The position numbers and the translations under genes were made by a program. The notes under the pieces were generated by a model. It saw only the letters and a program-made list of their open reading frames with translations, had not been told where the DNA came from and did not search any database. Below, in pieces: positions 6,666-13,601 of a stretch of DNA of 25,870 nt (position 1 is the stretch's first letter; each line of letters starts with the position of its first letter). The DNA is from Bacillota bacterium. GTDB lineage: Bacteria > Bacillota_C > Negativicutes > JAEYSJ01. The stretch spans positions 1-25,870 of the forward strand of contig JAEYSJ010000211.1 in NCBI GenBank assembly GCA_023434855.1, in the 5' to 3' direction.

Positions 6666-7919
6666 GTGGATAACGAACAGATTATTAGTGAAACTATTGA
6701 TAAATATGAAAAGTATATTAATCCGGCTGTAGCCAAACTTTTTCGTTTTATGGGGCTTGGCACGGTGGAATGGGAAGCAAAGGAAAACATAATTCGTGAT
6801 ATTGATGGTAAAGAATATATTGATTGTTTAGGCGGTTATGGAGTTTTCAGCCTGGGACACCGGCATCCTAAAGTGGTAGAAGCTGTTAAGAAGCAGCTTG
6901 ATTACATGCCTTTGTCCAGTAAAGTATTGCTTGATAAACCTATGGCTGATCTGGCAGGGTTACTGGCAGATATTACCCCAGGTGATTTGCAGTATAGTTT
7001 TATTGTAAATAGTGGCACAGAGGCGGTAGAAGGCGCTTTAAAATTAGCCCGTATTCATACCGGAAAGACTAAGATTGTTTCCACTGTTAATTCCTTTCAT
7101 GGTAAAACCTTTGGTTCTCTTAGCGCTACCGGCCGGGAATTATTTCGAGAGCCGTTCAAGCCGTTATTATCCGGTTTTAGTCATGTGCCTTTTGGCGATA
7201 TCGATGCTTTGGAGCAAGCCGTTGATGATGATACTGCAGCAGTAATTGTTGAGCCTATTCAAGGCGAAGGTGGCATTATTGTACCGCCTGATCATTACTT
7301 ACCGGGAGTGCGCCGGCTGTGTGACCGGCTCCAGGCACTCTTTATTTGCGACGAAGTGCAGACAGGTTTAGGTCGTACGGGAAAAATGTTTGGTGTGGAT
7401 CATTACAGTGTGGTGCCGGATATTTTAACTACAGCTAAAGCGCTGGGTGGCGGTGTTATGCCGATTGGCGCTTTTACAGCCAGACCGCATATTTGGGAAA
7501 AGTTTATCAGCAGTCCCTTCCTACACACATCAACTTTTGGGGGCAATCCTTTGGCATGTGCGGCAGCGATAGCAACAATAACTGTTTTGCGGGAAGAAAA
7601 GCTAATCCAGCGGGCTGCTGAGATGGGCGAGTATGTAATTGGTTTGCTACAAAAATTGCAACAGGCTTTTCCTGAGGTGATTAAAGAGGTTCGCGGCAAA
7701 GGATTAATGATAGGACTTGAATTAACCAAAGAAGGCATCGGAGGCCTTTTGATGTCAGAACTGATAAATAATGGCATCCTCGTGGCGTACACCTTGAATA
7801 ATCCTAAAGTAATCCGTATTGAACCGCCGCTTATCATTGAGAAGGAAATGGTGGATAAAGTTGTTAATGCTTTTAGCCGCGCAGTTGAATTGGCTAATGG
7901 TATGATTGAAGATTTATAA
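6666..7919 (+). CDS. patA: putrescine aminotransferase (class III, PLP-dependent)
   Basis: Class III aminotransferase expected to move the amino group of putrescine to 2-oxoglutarate, giving 4-aminobutanal and glutamate. The 417-residue protein matches E. coli PatA/YgjG block by block: GHRHPKVV, NSGTEAVEGALKLAR, FHGKTFGSLSATGR, FREPFKPLL, VIVEPIQGEGG, DEVQTGLGRTGKMF, then TTAKALGGGVMPIGAF. In this last block Lys258 binds PLP. TSTFGGNPLACAAA and VAYTLNN.KVIRIEPPL follow. Start is GTG 6666, with GGAGG at 6654-6658; the ATG at 6664 is in another frame. Acetylornithine or GABA aminotransferase is less likely given the PatA-type motifs. Confidence 0.88.
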   Translation: MDNEQIISETIDKYEKYINPAVAKLFRFMGLGTVEWEAKENIIRDIDGKEYIDCLGGYGVFSLGHRHPKVVEAVKKQLDYMPLSSKVLLDKPMADLAGLLADITPGDLQYSFIVNSGTEAVEGALKLARIHTGKTKIVSTVNSFHGKTFGSLSATGRELFREPFKPLLSGFSHVPFGDIDALEQAVDDDTAAVIVEPIQGEGGIIVPPDHYLPGVRRLCDRLQALFICDEVQTGLGRTGKMFGVDHYSVVPDILTTAKALGGGVMPIGAFTARPHIWEKFISSPFLHTSTFGGNPLACAAAIATITVLREEKLIQRAAEMGEYVIGLLQKLQQAFPEVIKEVRGKGLMIGLELTKEGIGGLLMSELINNGILVAYTLNNPKVIRIEPPLIIEKEMVDKVVNAFSRAVELANGMIEDL

Positions 7920-7951
7920 AACATGTTGAAAAATATGCAACATTAATAAAA

Positions 7952-7999
7952 AGAGGCTGTTTAGAAATGTCCGGAGCAGATGGGCGTTTATAAAGCCTC
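7952..7999 (+). other. imperfect inverted repeat between patA and the START-like gene
   Basis: GAGGCT-GTTTA near 7953 pairs with the TTATAAAGCCTC segment near 7988-7999, with one bulge. There is no T tract after it, so it is a possible RNA structure in the intergenic leader rather than a terminator. Confidence 0.3.
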
Positions 8000-8017
8000 A
8001 TAGAGGGGGAAATTATA

Positions 8018-8458
8018 ATGCCATACGTTGAAGTATCCATGCCTGTAATGTGTGAACGTAGTAAAATATATCCTATTTTGAAACAAATGGAAAGATATCC
8101 TGATTTTATGCAGGATTTAGTCAGCGTTCAGGTAGTTGAACGTAAAGACAATACTACTGTCAGTAAATGGGTGTCTAATGTTGACGGACGTATAATAAAA
8201 TGGACCGAGTTGGATACTTTTGATGATGAAAATATGCACATTGGATACAGGCAAATTGAAGGGGACTTGAAAAAGTTTGAAGGTGAATGGATACTTACAC
8301 CTATCTCCGGCGGCACTGAAGTTAAATTAACGGTAGACTTTGAATTTGGTATTCCGATGATCGCTGGCATTTTAAATCCCATATTAAAGAAAAAGGTCCG
8401 GGATAATAGCATGAATATGCTTAAAGCTGTTAAAGAAAGAGTGGAACAAGGACAGTAA
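8018..8458 (+). CDS. SRPBCC/START-like (polyketide cyclase/COQ10-type) protein
   Basis: A 146-residue single-domain protein of the SRPBCC (Bet v1-like) superfamily. The order VEVSMPV....IY.ILK.ME.YP.FM.D...V.V, W...VDGR.I.W.E, ..I.Y.QIEGD.K.FEG.W...P..GGT.V.L.VDFEFGIP.I matches the polyketide cyclase/dehydrase and COQ10 subgroup. The fold forms a cavity for a hydrophobic ligand; the ligand cannot be predicted. It has no signal peptide and no membrane segment. GAGGGGGA lies before the ATG. It follows patA on the same strand after 98 bp, but no functional link is evident. Confidence 0.8.
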   Translation: MPYVEVSMPVMCERSKIYPILKQMERYPDFMQDLVSVQVVERKDNTTVSKWVSNVDGRIIKWTELDTFDDENMHIGYRQIEGDLKKFEGEWILTPISGGTEVKLTVDFEFGIPMIAGILNPILKKKVRDNSMNMLKAVKERVEQGQ

Positions 8459-8603
8459 AATACTCTTGTTAATTAATAATTAAACACATATAATTAGTTT
8501 TAGAATAATAAAAGGAGGGATATTTTTTAAAAATAGTATATACTTTTGAGGATAAAATCTTGATATAGCGCCTAATTTTATTCTTATACTATGGAGGGCT
8601 TTT

Positions 8604-9470
8604 ATGAATAATACCTTGAAAACGACCGTATTGCTTGCCGCTTTAACGGGTTTACTGCTGGCGGTGGGTAATTTCATTGGTGGCACTAAAGGTATGACCA
8701 TTATGTTTGTAATATCTATTTTGATGAATTTTGCTAGTTTCTGGTTTAGCGATAAAATTGTTTTAAGCATGTATGGAGCAAGGGAAGTTACTCCGCAGGA
8801 TGCTCCTGATTTGATCCGAATGGTTTCAGGTTTAGCCCAAAAAGCTAAATTACCGATGCCCAGGGTGTATATTATTAGCACCGATGTGCCAAATGCTTTT
8901 GCTACCGGACGTGATCCGGAACATGCCGCAGTGGCTGTAACCACAGGTATTATGCGGGCATTAAATTATGAAGAACTTGAGGGAGTGGTTGCCCACGAAC
9001 TGGCTCATGTAAAGAATCGTGACACTCTCATCAGCACGGTAGTCGCTTCTATTGCCGGTGTAATTACTATGATTGCTCATATGGCGCAATGGGCGGCAAT
9101 TTTTGGCCGTGGTGATGATGAAGAAAACGGTGTTGGCGGCATTGTTGAGTTTATTTTCCTGGTTGTGCTGGCTCCGCTGGCGGCGACAATTATTCAATTA
9201 GGTATTTCCCGCTCCCGGGAATTCCAGGCAGATGAAACAGGTGGTGCAGCGATTTCCGGCAATCCGCTGGCTTTGGCCAGCGCTCTCGAAAAAATTGAGT
9301 ATTATGCCCATCATCAAGTCATGCCGGAAGCTACCCCGGCTACATCCCATATGTTTATTGTAAACCCGCTAAGTGGTGCGGGCAGTTGGTTAATGAGTTT
9401 ATTTAGCACACATCCTTCAACTGAAGCCCGGGCTGCACGTTTACGTGAACTGGCAAAACACGTACGTTAA
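8604..9470 (+). CDS. htpX: zinc metalloprotease HtpX
   Basis: Membrane-bound M48 zinc protease that degrades damaged membrane proteins. The 288-residue protein has two N-terminal hydrophobic helices (about residues 8-26 and 30-50). The zinc motif HELAH is at 131-135, two more helices span about 145-165 and 178-202, and the third ligand Glu206 sits in [20 protein letters not shown] closes the domain. Size and layout are those of bacterial HtpX. GGAGGG stands before the ATG at 8604. The 145-bp upstream gap contains AAGGAGGGA near 8513-8521 with no gene behind it. The FAH-family gene follows after 41 bp. Confidence 0.96.
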   Translation: MNNTLKTTVLLAALTGLLLAVGNFIGGTKGMTIMFVISILMNFASFWFSDKIVLSMYGAREVTPQDAPDLIRMVSGLAQKAKLPMPRVYIISTDVPNAFATGRDPEHAAVAVTTGIMRALNYEELEGVVAHELAHVKNRDTLISTVVASIAGVITMIAHMAQWAAIFGRGDDEENGVGGIVEFIFLVVLAPLAATIIQLGISRSREFQADETGGAAISGNPLALASALEKIEYYAHHQVMPEATPATSHMFIVNPLSGAGSWLMSLFSTHPSTEARAARLRELAKHVR

Positions 9471-9511
9471 GAAGCGGAGAAAATTTGATGGCGGAATGAT
9501 AGGGGCGTTAT

Positions 9512-10270
9512 ATGAAATTAGTGAGATTTAGAGAAAACAACCAGATAAAGTGGGGACAACTGGACGGGCAGTTAATCAATGCTGTCTCCGGTGATGTTTT
9601 TGGCGACTATATTGTGTCGGGAGAAACTTTTTTATTAAATAATGTACAGTTGTTTGCTCCCTGTGTGCCAAGCAAAGCAGTGTGTATTGGGTTAAATTAT
9701 CATGACCATGCCCAGGAAATGAACCTGGCATTACCGTCGCAACCTTTAATGTTTCTTAAACCGTCATCTTCACTCTGTCACCCAGGCGGTAAAATTGAGT
9801 ATCCGGAAATTACGCGGGACTTGCATTACGAAGCCGAGTTGGCTGTTGTGATAAAAAAACAGGCAAAAAAAGTTCGCCCGGAAAATGCAAATGAGTATAT
9901 TTTAGGCTATACATGCGCCAATGATGTCACCGCCCGTGATTTGCAGAAAGGTGATGGTCAATGGACAAGAGGCAAATCCTTTGATACTTTTATGCCTATC
10001 GGACCTTGCCTTGAAACGGAATTAGATCCTCACAAGCTGGATATCAGACTATATCTTAACGGAGAGCTGAAACAATCATCCAATACGAATAATCTTATTT
10101 TTAAAGTTCCTGAATTAATTGCCTTTATCACCGAAGTTATGACGTTGTATCCCGGTGATGTAATACTGACAGGTACTCCCTCTGGTGTAGGACCAATGCA
10201 GGCAGGTGATATTGTCTCGGTTGAAATTAATGGAATTGGCAAGCTTGACAATATAATTGTCAAAGGCTGA
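9512..10270 (+). CDS. fumarylacetoacetate hydrolase (FAH) family protein
   Basis: A 252-residue FAH-fold enzyme. The family hydrolyses or decarboxylates acylpyruvates and related 2,4-diketo acids using a divalent metal. Conserved blocks are IGLNYHDHAQEM, P.MFLKPSSSL, HYEAELAVVI (acidic metal ligands), GYTCANDVTARDLQ, GKSFDTFMPIGPC, LF-type turn then VMTLYPGDVILTGTPSGVGPM..GD. This is the YcgM/acylpyruvase type of small FAH protein, often annotated as 2-hydroxyhepta-2,4-diene-1,7-dioate isomerase. The exact substrate cannot be told from sequence; oxaloacetate decarboxylase or tautomerase activity is known in relatives. It follows htpX closely and ends before a strong terminator. Confidence 0.88.
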   Translation: MKLVRFRENNQIKWGQLDGQLINAVSGDVFGDYIVSGETFLLNNVQLFAPCVPSKAVCIGLNYHDHAQEMNLALPSQPLMFLKPSSSLCHPGGKIEYPEITRDLHYEAELAVVIKKQAKKVRPENANEYILGYTCANDVTARDLQKGDGQWTRGKSFDTFMPIGPCLETELDPHKLDIRLYLNGELKQSSNTNNLIFKVPELIAFITEVMTLYPGDVILTGTPSGVGPMQAGDIVSVEINGIGKLDNIIVKG

Positions 10271-10293
10271 TGCCGCAATATTATCTGCTGTTT

Positions 10294-10330
10294 TTCCTGT
10301 AATACTGCATTGTATTACAGGAATTTTTTT
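10294..10330 (+). terminator. rho-independent terminator
   Basis: A perfect 12-bp stem (10294-10305 with 10312-10323) has a 6-base loop and is followed by T at 10324-10330. Confidence 0.93.
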
Positions 10331-10348
10331 GTTGTTGCTTTCTTATTT

Positions 10349-10377
10349 TTGACAATTAAAATTGTCAACCATATAAT
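10349..10377 (+). promoter_or_regulatory. consensus sigma-A promoter containing a perfect palindrome
   Basis: TTGACA (10349-10354), 17 bp, TATAAT (10372-10377): a perfect consensus promoter 60 bp before the M42 peptidase gene. TTGACAATT (10349-10357) and AATTGTCAA (10360-10368) form a perfect inverted repeat around AA that covers the -35 and most of the spacer. A protein bound there would block RNA polymerase, so this is a likely operator. The arms and short spacing suit a small winged-helix repressor such as a MarR type; this is inference only. Confidence 0.88.
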
Positions 10378-10436
10378 GGTATTGGCGAATATAAAAAAGC
10401 AATTGCCATACACTATGATTACAAGGGAGGGACAGT

Positions 10437-11510
10437 ATGGACAAAACATTATCATGGTTAAAGCAAATAGCCGAAATGCCTGGAGTATCGGGTTTCGAGC
10501 AACGGGTAAAGGAATTATTGCTGGAAAAACTTAGCAGTATATCTGAAGTTTCTACTGATAAAATTGGCAGTATAATATTTAAGAAGCAAGGAACCGAAGA
10601 CACCCCCAAAATAATGCTTGCCAGCCATATGGATGAGATAGGCTTTATGGTGAAACATATTACCAAAGAAGGGTTTCTAAAATTTACAACCCTTGGCGGT
10701 TGGTGGGAACAGGTTATGCTCGGGCAGAGGGTAACGGTATTAACGGCCAAAGGTGACATACCCGGCGTAGTCGGCAGCAAACCTCCGCATATACTGACAC
10801 CGGATGAACGAAAAAAACTGGTGCAAAAACGTGATATGTACATAGATGTCGGTGCTGTTGACGAGAAAGAAGCCAGAGAGGTTTTTGGCGTACGACCTGG
10901 TGATCCTATAGTACCATACAGCCAGTTTACCGTTATGGCTAATGAAAAGTATTTAATGGCCAAGGCTTGGGACAACAGGATTGGTTGTGCCATAGTAGCT
11001 GATGTTATTGCCGGATTACAGCAAGAATTACATGCCAATACAGTATATGGAGTAGGTACCGTTCAGGAAGAAGTAGGTCTTAGAGGAGCGAAAACCAGTG
11101 CCAGTGTTATTGATCCCGATATTGCTTTTGCTATTGATACCTGTGTTGCGGGGGATACCCCTGGTGTATCAGATGATCAGGCTGCAAGCAAATTGGGGAA
11201 GGGAGTGTCTATTTGTATTTATGATGCCAGCATGATCCCTCATAGCAAATTACGCGACTTTGTAATTGGGGTTGCAGAACATAATAATATTCCTTATCAG
11301 TTGGATTTTACCGAAAGCGGCGGAACTGATGCAGGACGTATCCATATTCATGCTGAGGGTGTTCCAAGTTTGGTGATGAGCATTCCGACCCGCTATATTC
11401 ACAGCCATAATGGTATAATTCACCGGGATGACTATGAAGCCGCGGTACGTTTATTAATTGCGGTAATAAAGAAATTAGATGCTGAAAAATATAAGGAATT
11501 AGTGAAGTGA
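10437..11510 (+). CDS. M42 family metallopeptidase (glutamyl aminopeptidase type)
   Basis: Cytosolic dinuclear-metal aminopeptidase, FrvX/YsdC-like, expected to form large TET-type oligomers that trim peptides. The 357-residue protein shows metal ligands in LASHMDEIGF (His64 and Asp66), AKAWDNRIG, VQEEVGLRGA (catalytic Glu pair), AFAIDTCVAGDTPG and the C-terminal SIPTRYIHSHNGI block. Substrate preference (Glu/Asp, Leu or Lys) cannot be read off. GGGAGGGAC precedes the ATG. It is the first gene of an operon with the gamma-carbonic-anhydrase-like gene, whose ATG overlaps its TGA by one base. Transcription is probably controlled by the palindromic promoter at 10349-10377. Confidence 0.93.
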   Translation: MDKTLSWLKQIAEMPGVSGFEQRVKELLLEKLSSISEVSTDKIGSIIFKKQGTEDTPKIMLASHMDEIGFMVKHITKEGFLKFTTLGGWWEQVMLGQRVTVLTAKGDIPGVVGSKPPHILTPDERKKLVQKRDMYIDVGAVDEKEAREVFGVRPGDPIVPYSQFTVMANEKYLMAKAWDNRIGCAIVADVIAGLQQELHANTVYGVGTVQEEVGLRGAKTSASVIDPDIAFAIDTCVAGDTPGVSDDQAASKLGKGVSICIYDASMIPHSKLRDFVIGVAEHNNIPYQLDFTESGGTDAGRIHIHAEGVPSLVMSIPTRYIHSHNGIIHRDDYEAAVRLLIAVIKKLDAEKYKELVK

Positions 11511-12034
11511 TGGGGAAAGACAACTTCTTATCATATAAAGACATATACCCAAATGTGCATGAAAGTGTATTTGTGGCTAATGGGGCGCACATTATTGGCG
11601 ATGTTACTATTGGTGAAAACTCAAATATCTGGTTTAATACTGTTGTCCGCGGCGATGTTCAACATATTCGTATAGGTAAGTATACCAATATTCAAGATAA
11701 CAGTACCGTTCATGTCATGTATGATCATCCTACAATTATTGATGATTATGTTACGGCAGGACATGGTGTTATTTTGCATGGCTGTCATGTAGGCAGTCAA
11801 TGTCTTATTGGTATGGGAGCAATTATTTTAGGTTACTCGGAAATCGGCGATAATTGTATAATTGCTGCCGGCACATTGATTCCCGAGCGTAAAGTAATTC
11901 CCCCTAATTCGTTAGTGATGGGCTCCCCGGGAAAGATTGTAAGGACTGTAACCGATGAAGAAATTGAGGCCATACGCTGGTCGGCGCTAAAATACCATGA
12001 GGTGGCGCAACTTTATCTCGCATCAGAAGGATGA
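11510..12034 (+). CDS. gamma-carbonic-anhydrase-like left-handed beta-helix protein
   Basis: A 174-residue left-handed parallel beta-helix protein of the gamma-class carbonic anhydrase/YrdA family. Hexapeptide repeats run through most of the chain (IIGDVTIGENSNIW, VVRGDVQHIRIGKYTNIQDNSTVH, IIDDYVTAGHGVILHGCHVG, LIGMGAIILGYSEIG). The three zinc-type His positions are kept in NSTVHV, TAGHGV and LHGCHV. Acid/base residues of the Methanosarcina enzyme are not certain here, so carbonic anhydrase activity is unproven. ATG 11510 shares its A with the TGA of the M42 gene, which implies coupled translation. The in-frame GTG at 11507 is less likely. Confidence 0.88.
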   Translation: MGKDNFLSYKDIYPNVHESVFVANGAHIIGDVTIGENSNIWFNTVVRGDVQHIRIGKYTNIQDNSTVHVMYDHPTIIDDYVTAGHGVILHGCHVGSQCLIGMGAIILGYSEIGDNCIIAAGTLIPERKVIPPNSLVMGSPGKIVRTVTDEEIEAIRWSALKYHEVAQLYLASEG

Positions 12035-12046
12035 TGGGTGAGTATG

Positions 12047-12472
12047 ATGGAAGAAACTTTAGTTTTGTTAAAACCTGATGCAGTTGCAAGAGGTTTGTGT
12101 GGTCACATTATTGCCCGTTTTGAGCAAAGGGGCCTGACGATTATCGGCCTCAAGATGCTCAGATTATCTAAGGAGCAGGCGGAAAAGCACTATGAGGAAC
12201 ATCATGGTAAGCCATTTTTTAGTGAGCTTATCAACTTTATTACATCAGGGCAACTGATAGCCATGGTAGTTTGCGGAGAAAATGCTGTCAAAGTGGTACG
12301 GTCAATGATGGGTCCGACCAACCCGCTGGAGGCTGCACCTGGCACCATTCGCGGCGATTTTGCCCTTACAACCGGCAACAATATAGTTCATGGCTCAGAC
12401 AGTTTGGTAAGTGCAACGAAGGAAATAAAGATTTTTTTTACTGAAAATGAACTTTTCAGAGTGTGTCCATAG
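12047..12472 (+). CDS. ndk: nucleoside diphosphate kinase
   Basis: Transfers the gamma-phosphate of ATP to nucleoside diphosphates through a phospho-histidine. From ATG 12047 the protein has 141 residues and starts ME.TLVLLKPDAV like the family. The catalytic His115 lies in NIVHGSDS, and R..MGPTNP and PGTIRGDF are present. The start is open: GTG 12038 has AGAAGG 7 bp upstream, ATG 12044 is possible, and ATG 12047 has GGTGAG at proper distance and gives the usual N-terminus. It lies 12 bp after the preceding gene, in the same operon. The C-terminus (ENELFRVCP) is a little longer than in many relatives. Confidence 0.95.
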   Translation: MEETLVLLKPDAVARGLCGHIIARFEQRGLTIIGLKMLRLSKEQAEKHYEEHHGKPFFSELINFITSGQLIAMVVCGENAVKVVRSMMGPTNPLEAAPGTIRGDFALTTGNNIVHGSDSLVSATKEIKIFFTENELFRVCP

Positions 12473-12526
12473 AATATATGAACTCGAATTATCAGAGTTT
12501 AACTTAGGGGCGGAGATGAGAACATT

Positions 12527-13027
12527 ATGAAAGTATACACAAAGACTGGTGATAAGGGTACTACCGGGTTATTGACAGGTGAACGAATTGCCAAGGACAG
12601 TATCAGAGTTGAAACATACGGCACAATTGATGAAATTAATTCAGCCTTAGGTTTAGCCAGGGCTTTAAGCGCAAAACCTGAGACAAAAGAGACCATTTAT
12701 AAATTGCAGAAGTTTCTTATGTTGTTTATGGCGGAATTAGCTAGTTCAGACGGCAGTCGCTACGTACCTGCAGAACAGGTTAAGCTTCTTGAACAAACTA
12801 TTGATGTGTTTTATGAAAAGCTGCCTCCGTTGAAAGAATTTGTTGTACCAGGTGATAATGCAGGTGCGGCCGCCCTTGATTTGGCGCGTACTGTTGCCAG
12901 GCGGGCTGAACGTCAATTAGTTAGGCTATCGCGCCAGGAAAAAGTAAACGAAGATCTGTTAATATCACTAAACCGGTTATCAGACTTGTGTTTTGTATTG
13001 TCGAGATATGAGTCTCTAACTGAGTAG
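12527..13027 (+). CDS. cob(I)yrinic acid a,c-diamide adenosyltransferase, PduO type
   Basis: Attaches the 5'-deoxyadenosyl group of ATP to cob(I)alamin to make coenzyme B12. The 166-residue protein is an all-helical PduO/MMAB-type ATR. The N-terminal ATP loop is YTKTGDKGTTGLLTG, ETYGTIDEINSALG follows, and the C-terminal signature RTVARRAERQLV...NRLSDLCFVLSR is intact. GGGGCGGAGA lies before the ATG. A 54-bp gap with a short AACTC/GAGTT inverted repeat separates it from ndk. No cobalamin riboswitch is visible, so it is probably transcribed with the operon. Confidence 0.94.
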   Translation: MKVYTKTGDKGTTGLLTGERIAKDSIRVETYGTIDEINSALGLARALSAKPETKETIYKLQKFLMLFMAELASSDGSRYVPAEQVKLLEQTIDVFYEKLPPLKEFVVPGDNAGAAALDLARTVARRAERQLVRLSRQEKVNEDLLISLNRLSDLCFVLSRYESLTE

Positions 13028-13039
13028 CAGGGTGATATA

Positions 13040-13249
13040 ATGCCAATTTATGAATTTAGATGCGATGATTGCGGTGAAAAATTTGATCAGCTATGCAGGT
13101 ATAATTGGCAGAGTGCAGTCACTTGTCCCGCGTGCAATAGTGGTAAATTGGAAAAACTTTGGTCGCAGTTTGCCAGTGTTGGCCAAAGTAAGGGAATGAT
13201 GGCAGGCTGTGACGCTTGTTCCAGAAATAGCTGTAGTGGTTGTAAATAA
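13040..13249 (+). CDS. FmdB/CxxC_CxxC_SSSS family zinc ribbon protein
   Basis: A 69-residue protein that opens with MPIYEFRCDDCGEKFD, the hallmark of the FmdB putative regulatory family. Two CxxC pairs (CDDC and CPAC) form a zinc ribbon, with a KLEKLWSQF segment between the ribbon and the tail. The tail adds an extra Cys-rich run (CDACSRNSCSGC) that may bind another metal. The function of the family is unknown; members lie beside C1 and transport genes. It begins 12 bp after the adenosyltransferase gene and ends the operon. A GGGTGAT ribosome binding site is present. Confidence 0.88.
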   Translation: MPIYEFRCDDCGEKFDQLCRYNWQSAVTCPACNSGKLEKLWSQFASVGQSKGMMAGCDACSRNSCSGCK

Positions 13250-13252
13250 TTT

Positions 13253-13281
13253 TGGCACAAAAAACCTGATAGCAACATACT
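13253..13281 (+). promoter_or_regulatory. candidate promoter of the spoVM-like gene
   Basis: TTGGCA (13253-13258), 17 bp, CATACT (13276-13281) reads as a sigma-A promoter. CATACTTT (13276-13283) also fits a sigma-E -10 element, with the weak -35 GGCACAAA 14 bp before it. In Bacillus spoVM is transcribed by sigma-E in the mother cell, so the sigma-E reading is attractive but its -35 is poor. Confidence 0.4.
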
Positions 13282-13297
13282 TTATACTAAGTTTGCG

Positions 13298-13316
13298 TAT
13301 GCATAGTATATGCATA
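13298..13316 (+). repeat. two TATGCATA palindromes one helical turn apart
   Basis: TATGCATA occurs at 13298-13305 and again at 13309-13316, 11 bp from start to start and separated by GTA. Each copy is itself a palindrome, and the pair also forms an inverted repeat. They lie between the candidate promoter and the ribosome binding site of the spoVM-like gene, so they could be an operator or a leader hairpin. Confidence 0.5.
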
Positions 13317-13335
13317 AGACAGGGGGGCGAGCGCG

Positions 13336-13416
13336 GTGAAAGTGTTAAAGGTGTATGTTATGTCGGTACCTAAGCCACTGCGTAAATTAATGCGCATTTT
13401 CTGTAAAAATGGTTAA
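13336..13416 (+). CDS. spoVM: SpoVM-like 26-residue sporulation peptide
   Basis: A 26-codon gene begins at GTG 13336, eight bases after a strong GGGGGG ribosome binding site (13322-13327), and ends at TAA 13414-13416. The peptide ends KVYVMSVPKPLRKLMRIFCKNG. SpoVM of Bacillus is also 26 residues, an amphipathic helix that marks the forespore membrane, with its key Pro after a hydrophobic N-terminal segment. Aligned on Y and Pro (Y-x-x-x-[LV]-P-K-x-L-x-x-[IL]-[VM]-R), Tyr, Pro, Lys, Leu and Arg coincide and the charge pattern agrees. The N-terminus is about three residues longer. Its own promoter and terminator flank it. Internal GTGs at 13342 and 13351 are alternative starts. Confidence 0.68.
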   Translation: MKVLKVYVMSVPKPLRKLMRIFCKNG

Positions 13417-13438
13417 AATAGGCAAGAGAGGGAATAAT

Positions 13439-13470
13439 AATAACCGCCTGGATCAGGCGGTTATTAATTT
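13439..13470 (+). terminator. terminator hairpin after the spoVM-like gene
   Basis: A perfect 12-bp GC-containing stem (13439-13450 with 13454-13465) has a tight loop and is followed by AATTT. The T tract is short but the stem is strong. The next 130 bp to the EF-G2 gene contain no other gene. Confidence 0.65.
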
Positions 13471-13555
13471 GCTCAGGAATAGACTGAAAAGCAGGAAAAT
13501 TTACAGTTGGTAGAGAATTATAAAAACAATTTACACACAGTTATGCGCTATTCAT

Positions 13556-13583
13556 TTGGGCAGTAGTTACAACCGAATATACC
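13556..13583 (+). promoter_or_regulatory. weak candidate promoter of the EF-G2 gene
   Basis: TTGGGC (13556-13561), 16 bp, TATACC (13578-13583) lies just before the GGGGGG ribosome binding site. It would leave almost no leader, so a site further upstream is also possible. Confidence 0.25.
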
Positions 13584-13601
13584 TTATAGGGGGGACACAT
13601 T

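Noticed and set aside
8513..8560. A strong AAGGAGGGA with no annotated gene behind it
   Set aside because: The bases that follow contain no ATG, GTG or TTG at usable distance; a TTG further on gives only five codons before a stop. A leader peptide cannot be supported.
13250..13335. Cobalamin riboswitch or other known riboswitch near the adenosyltransferase and SpoVM-like genes
   Set aside because: No B12-box or other conserved riboswitch core was seen on either side.
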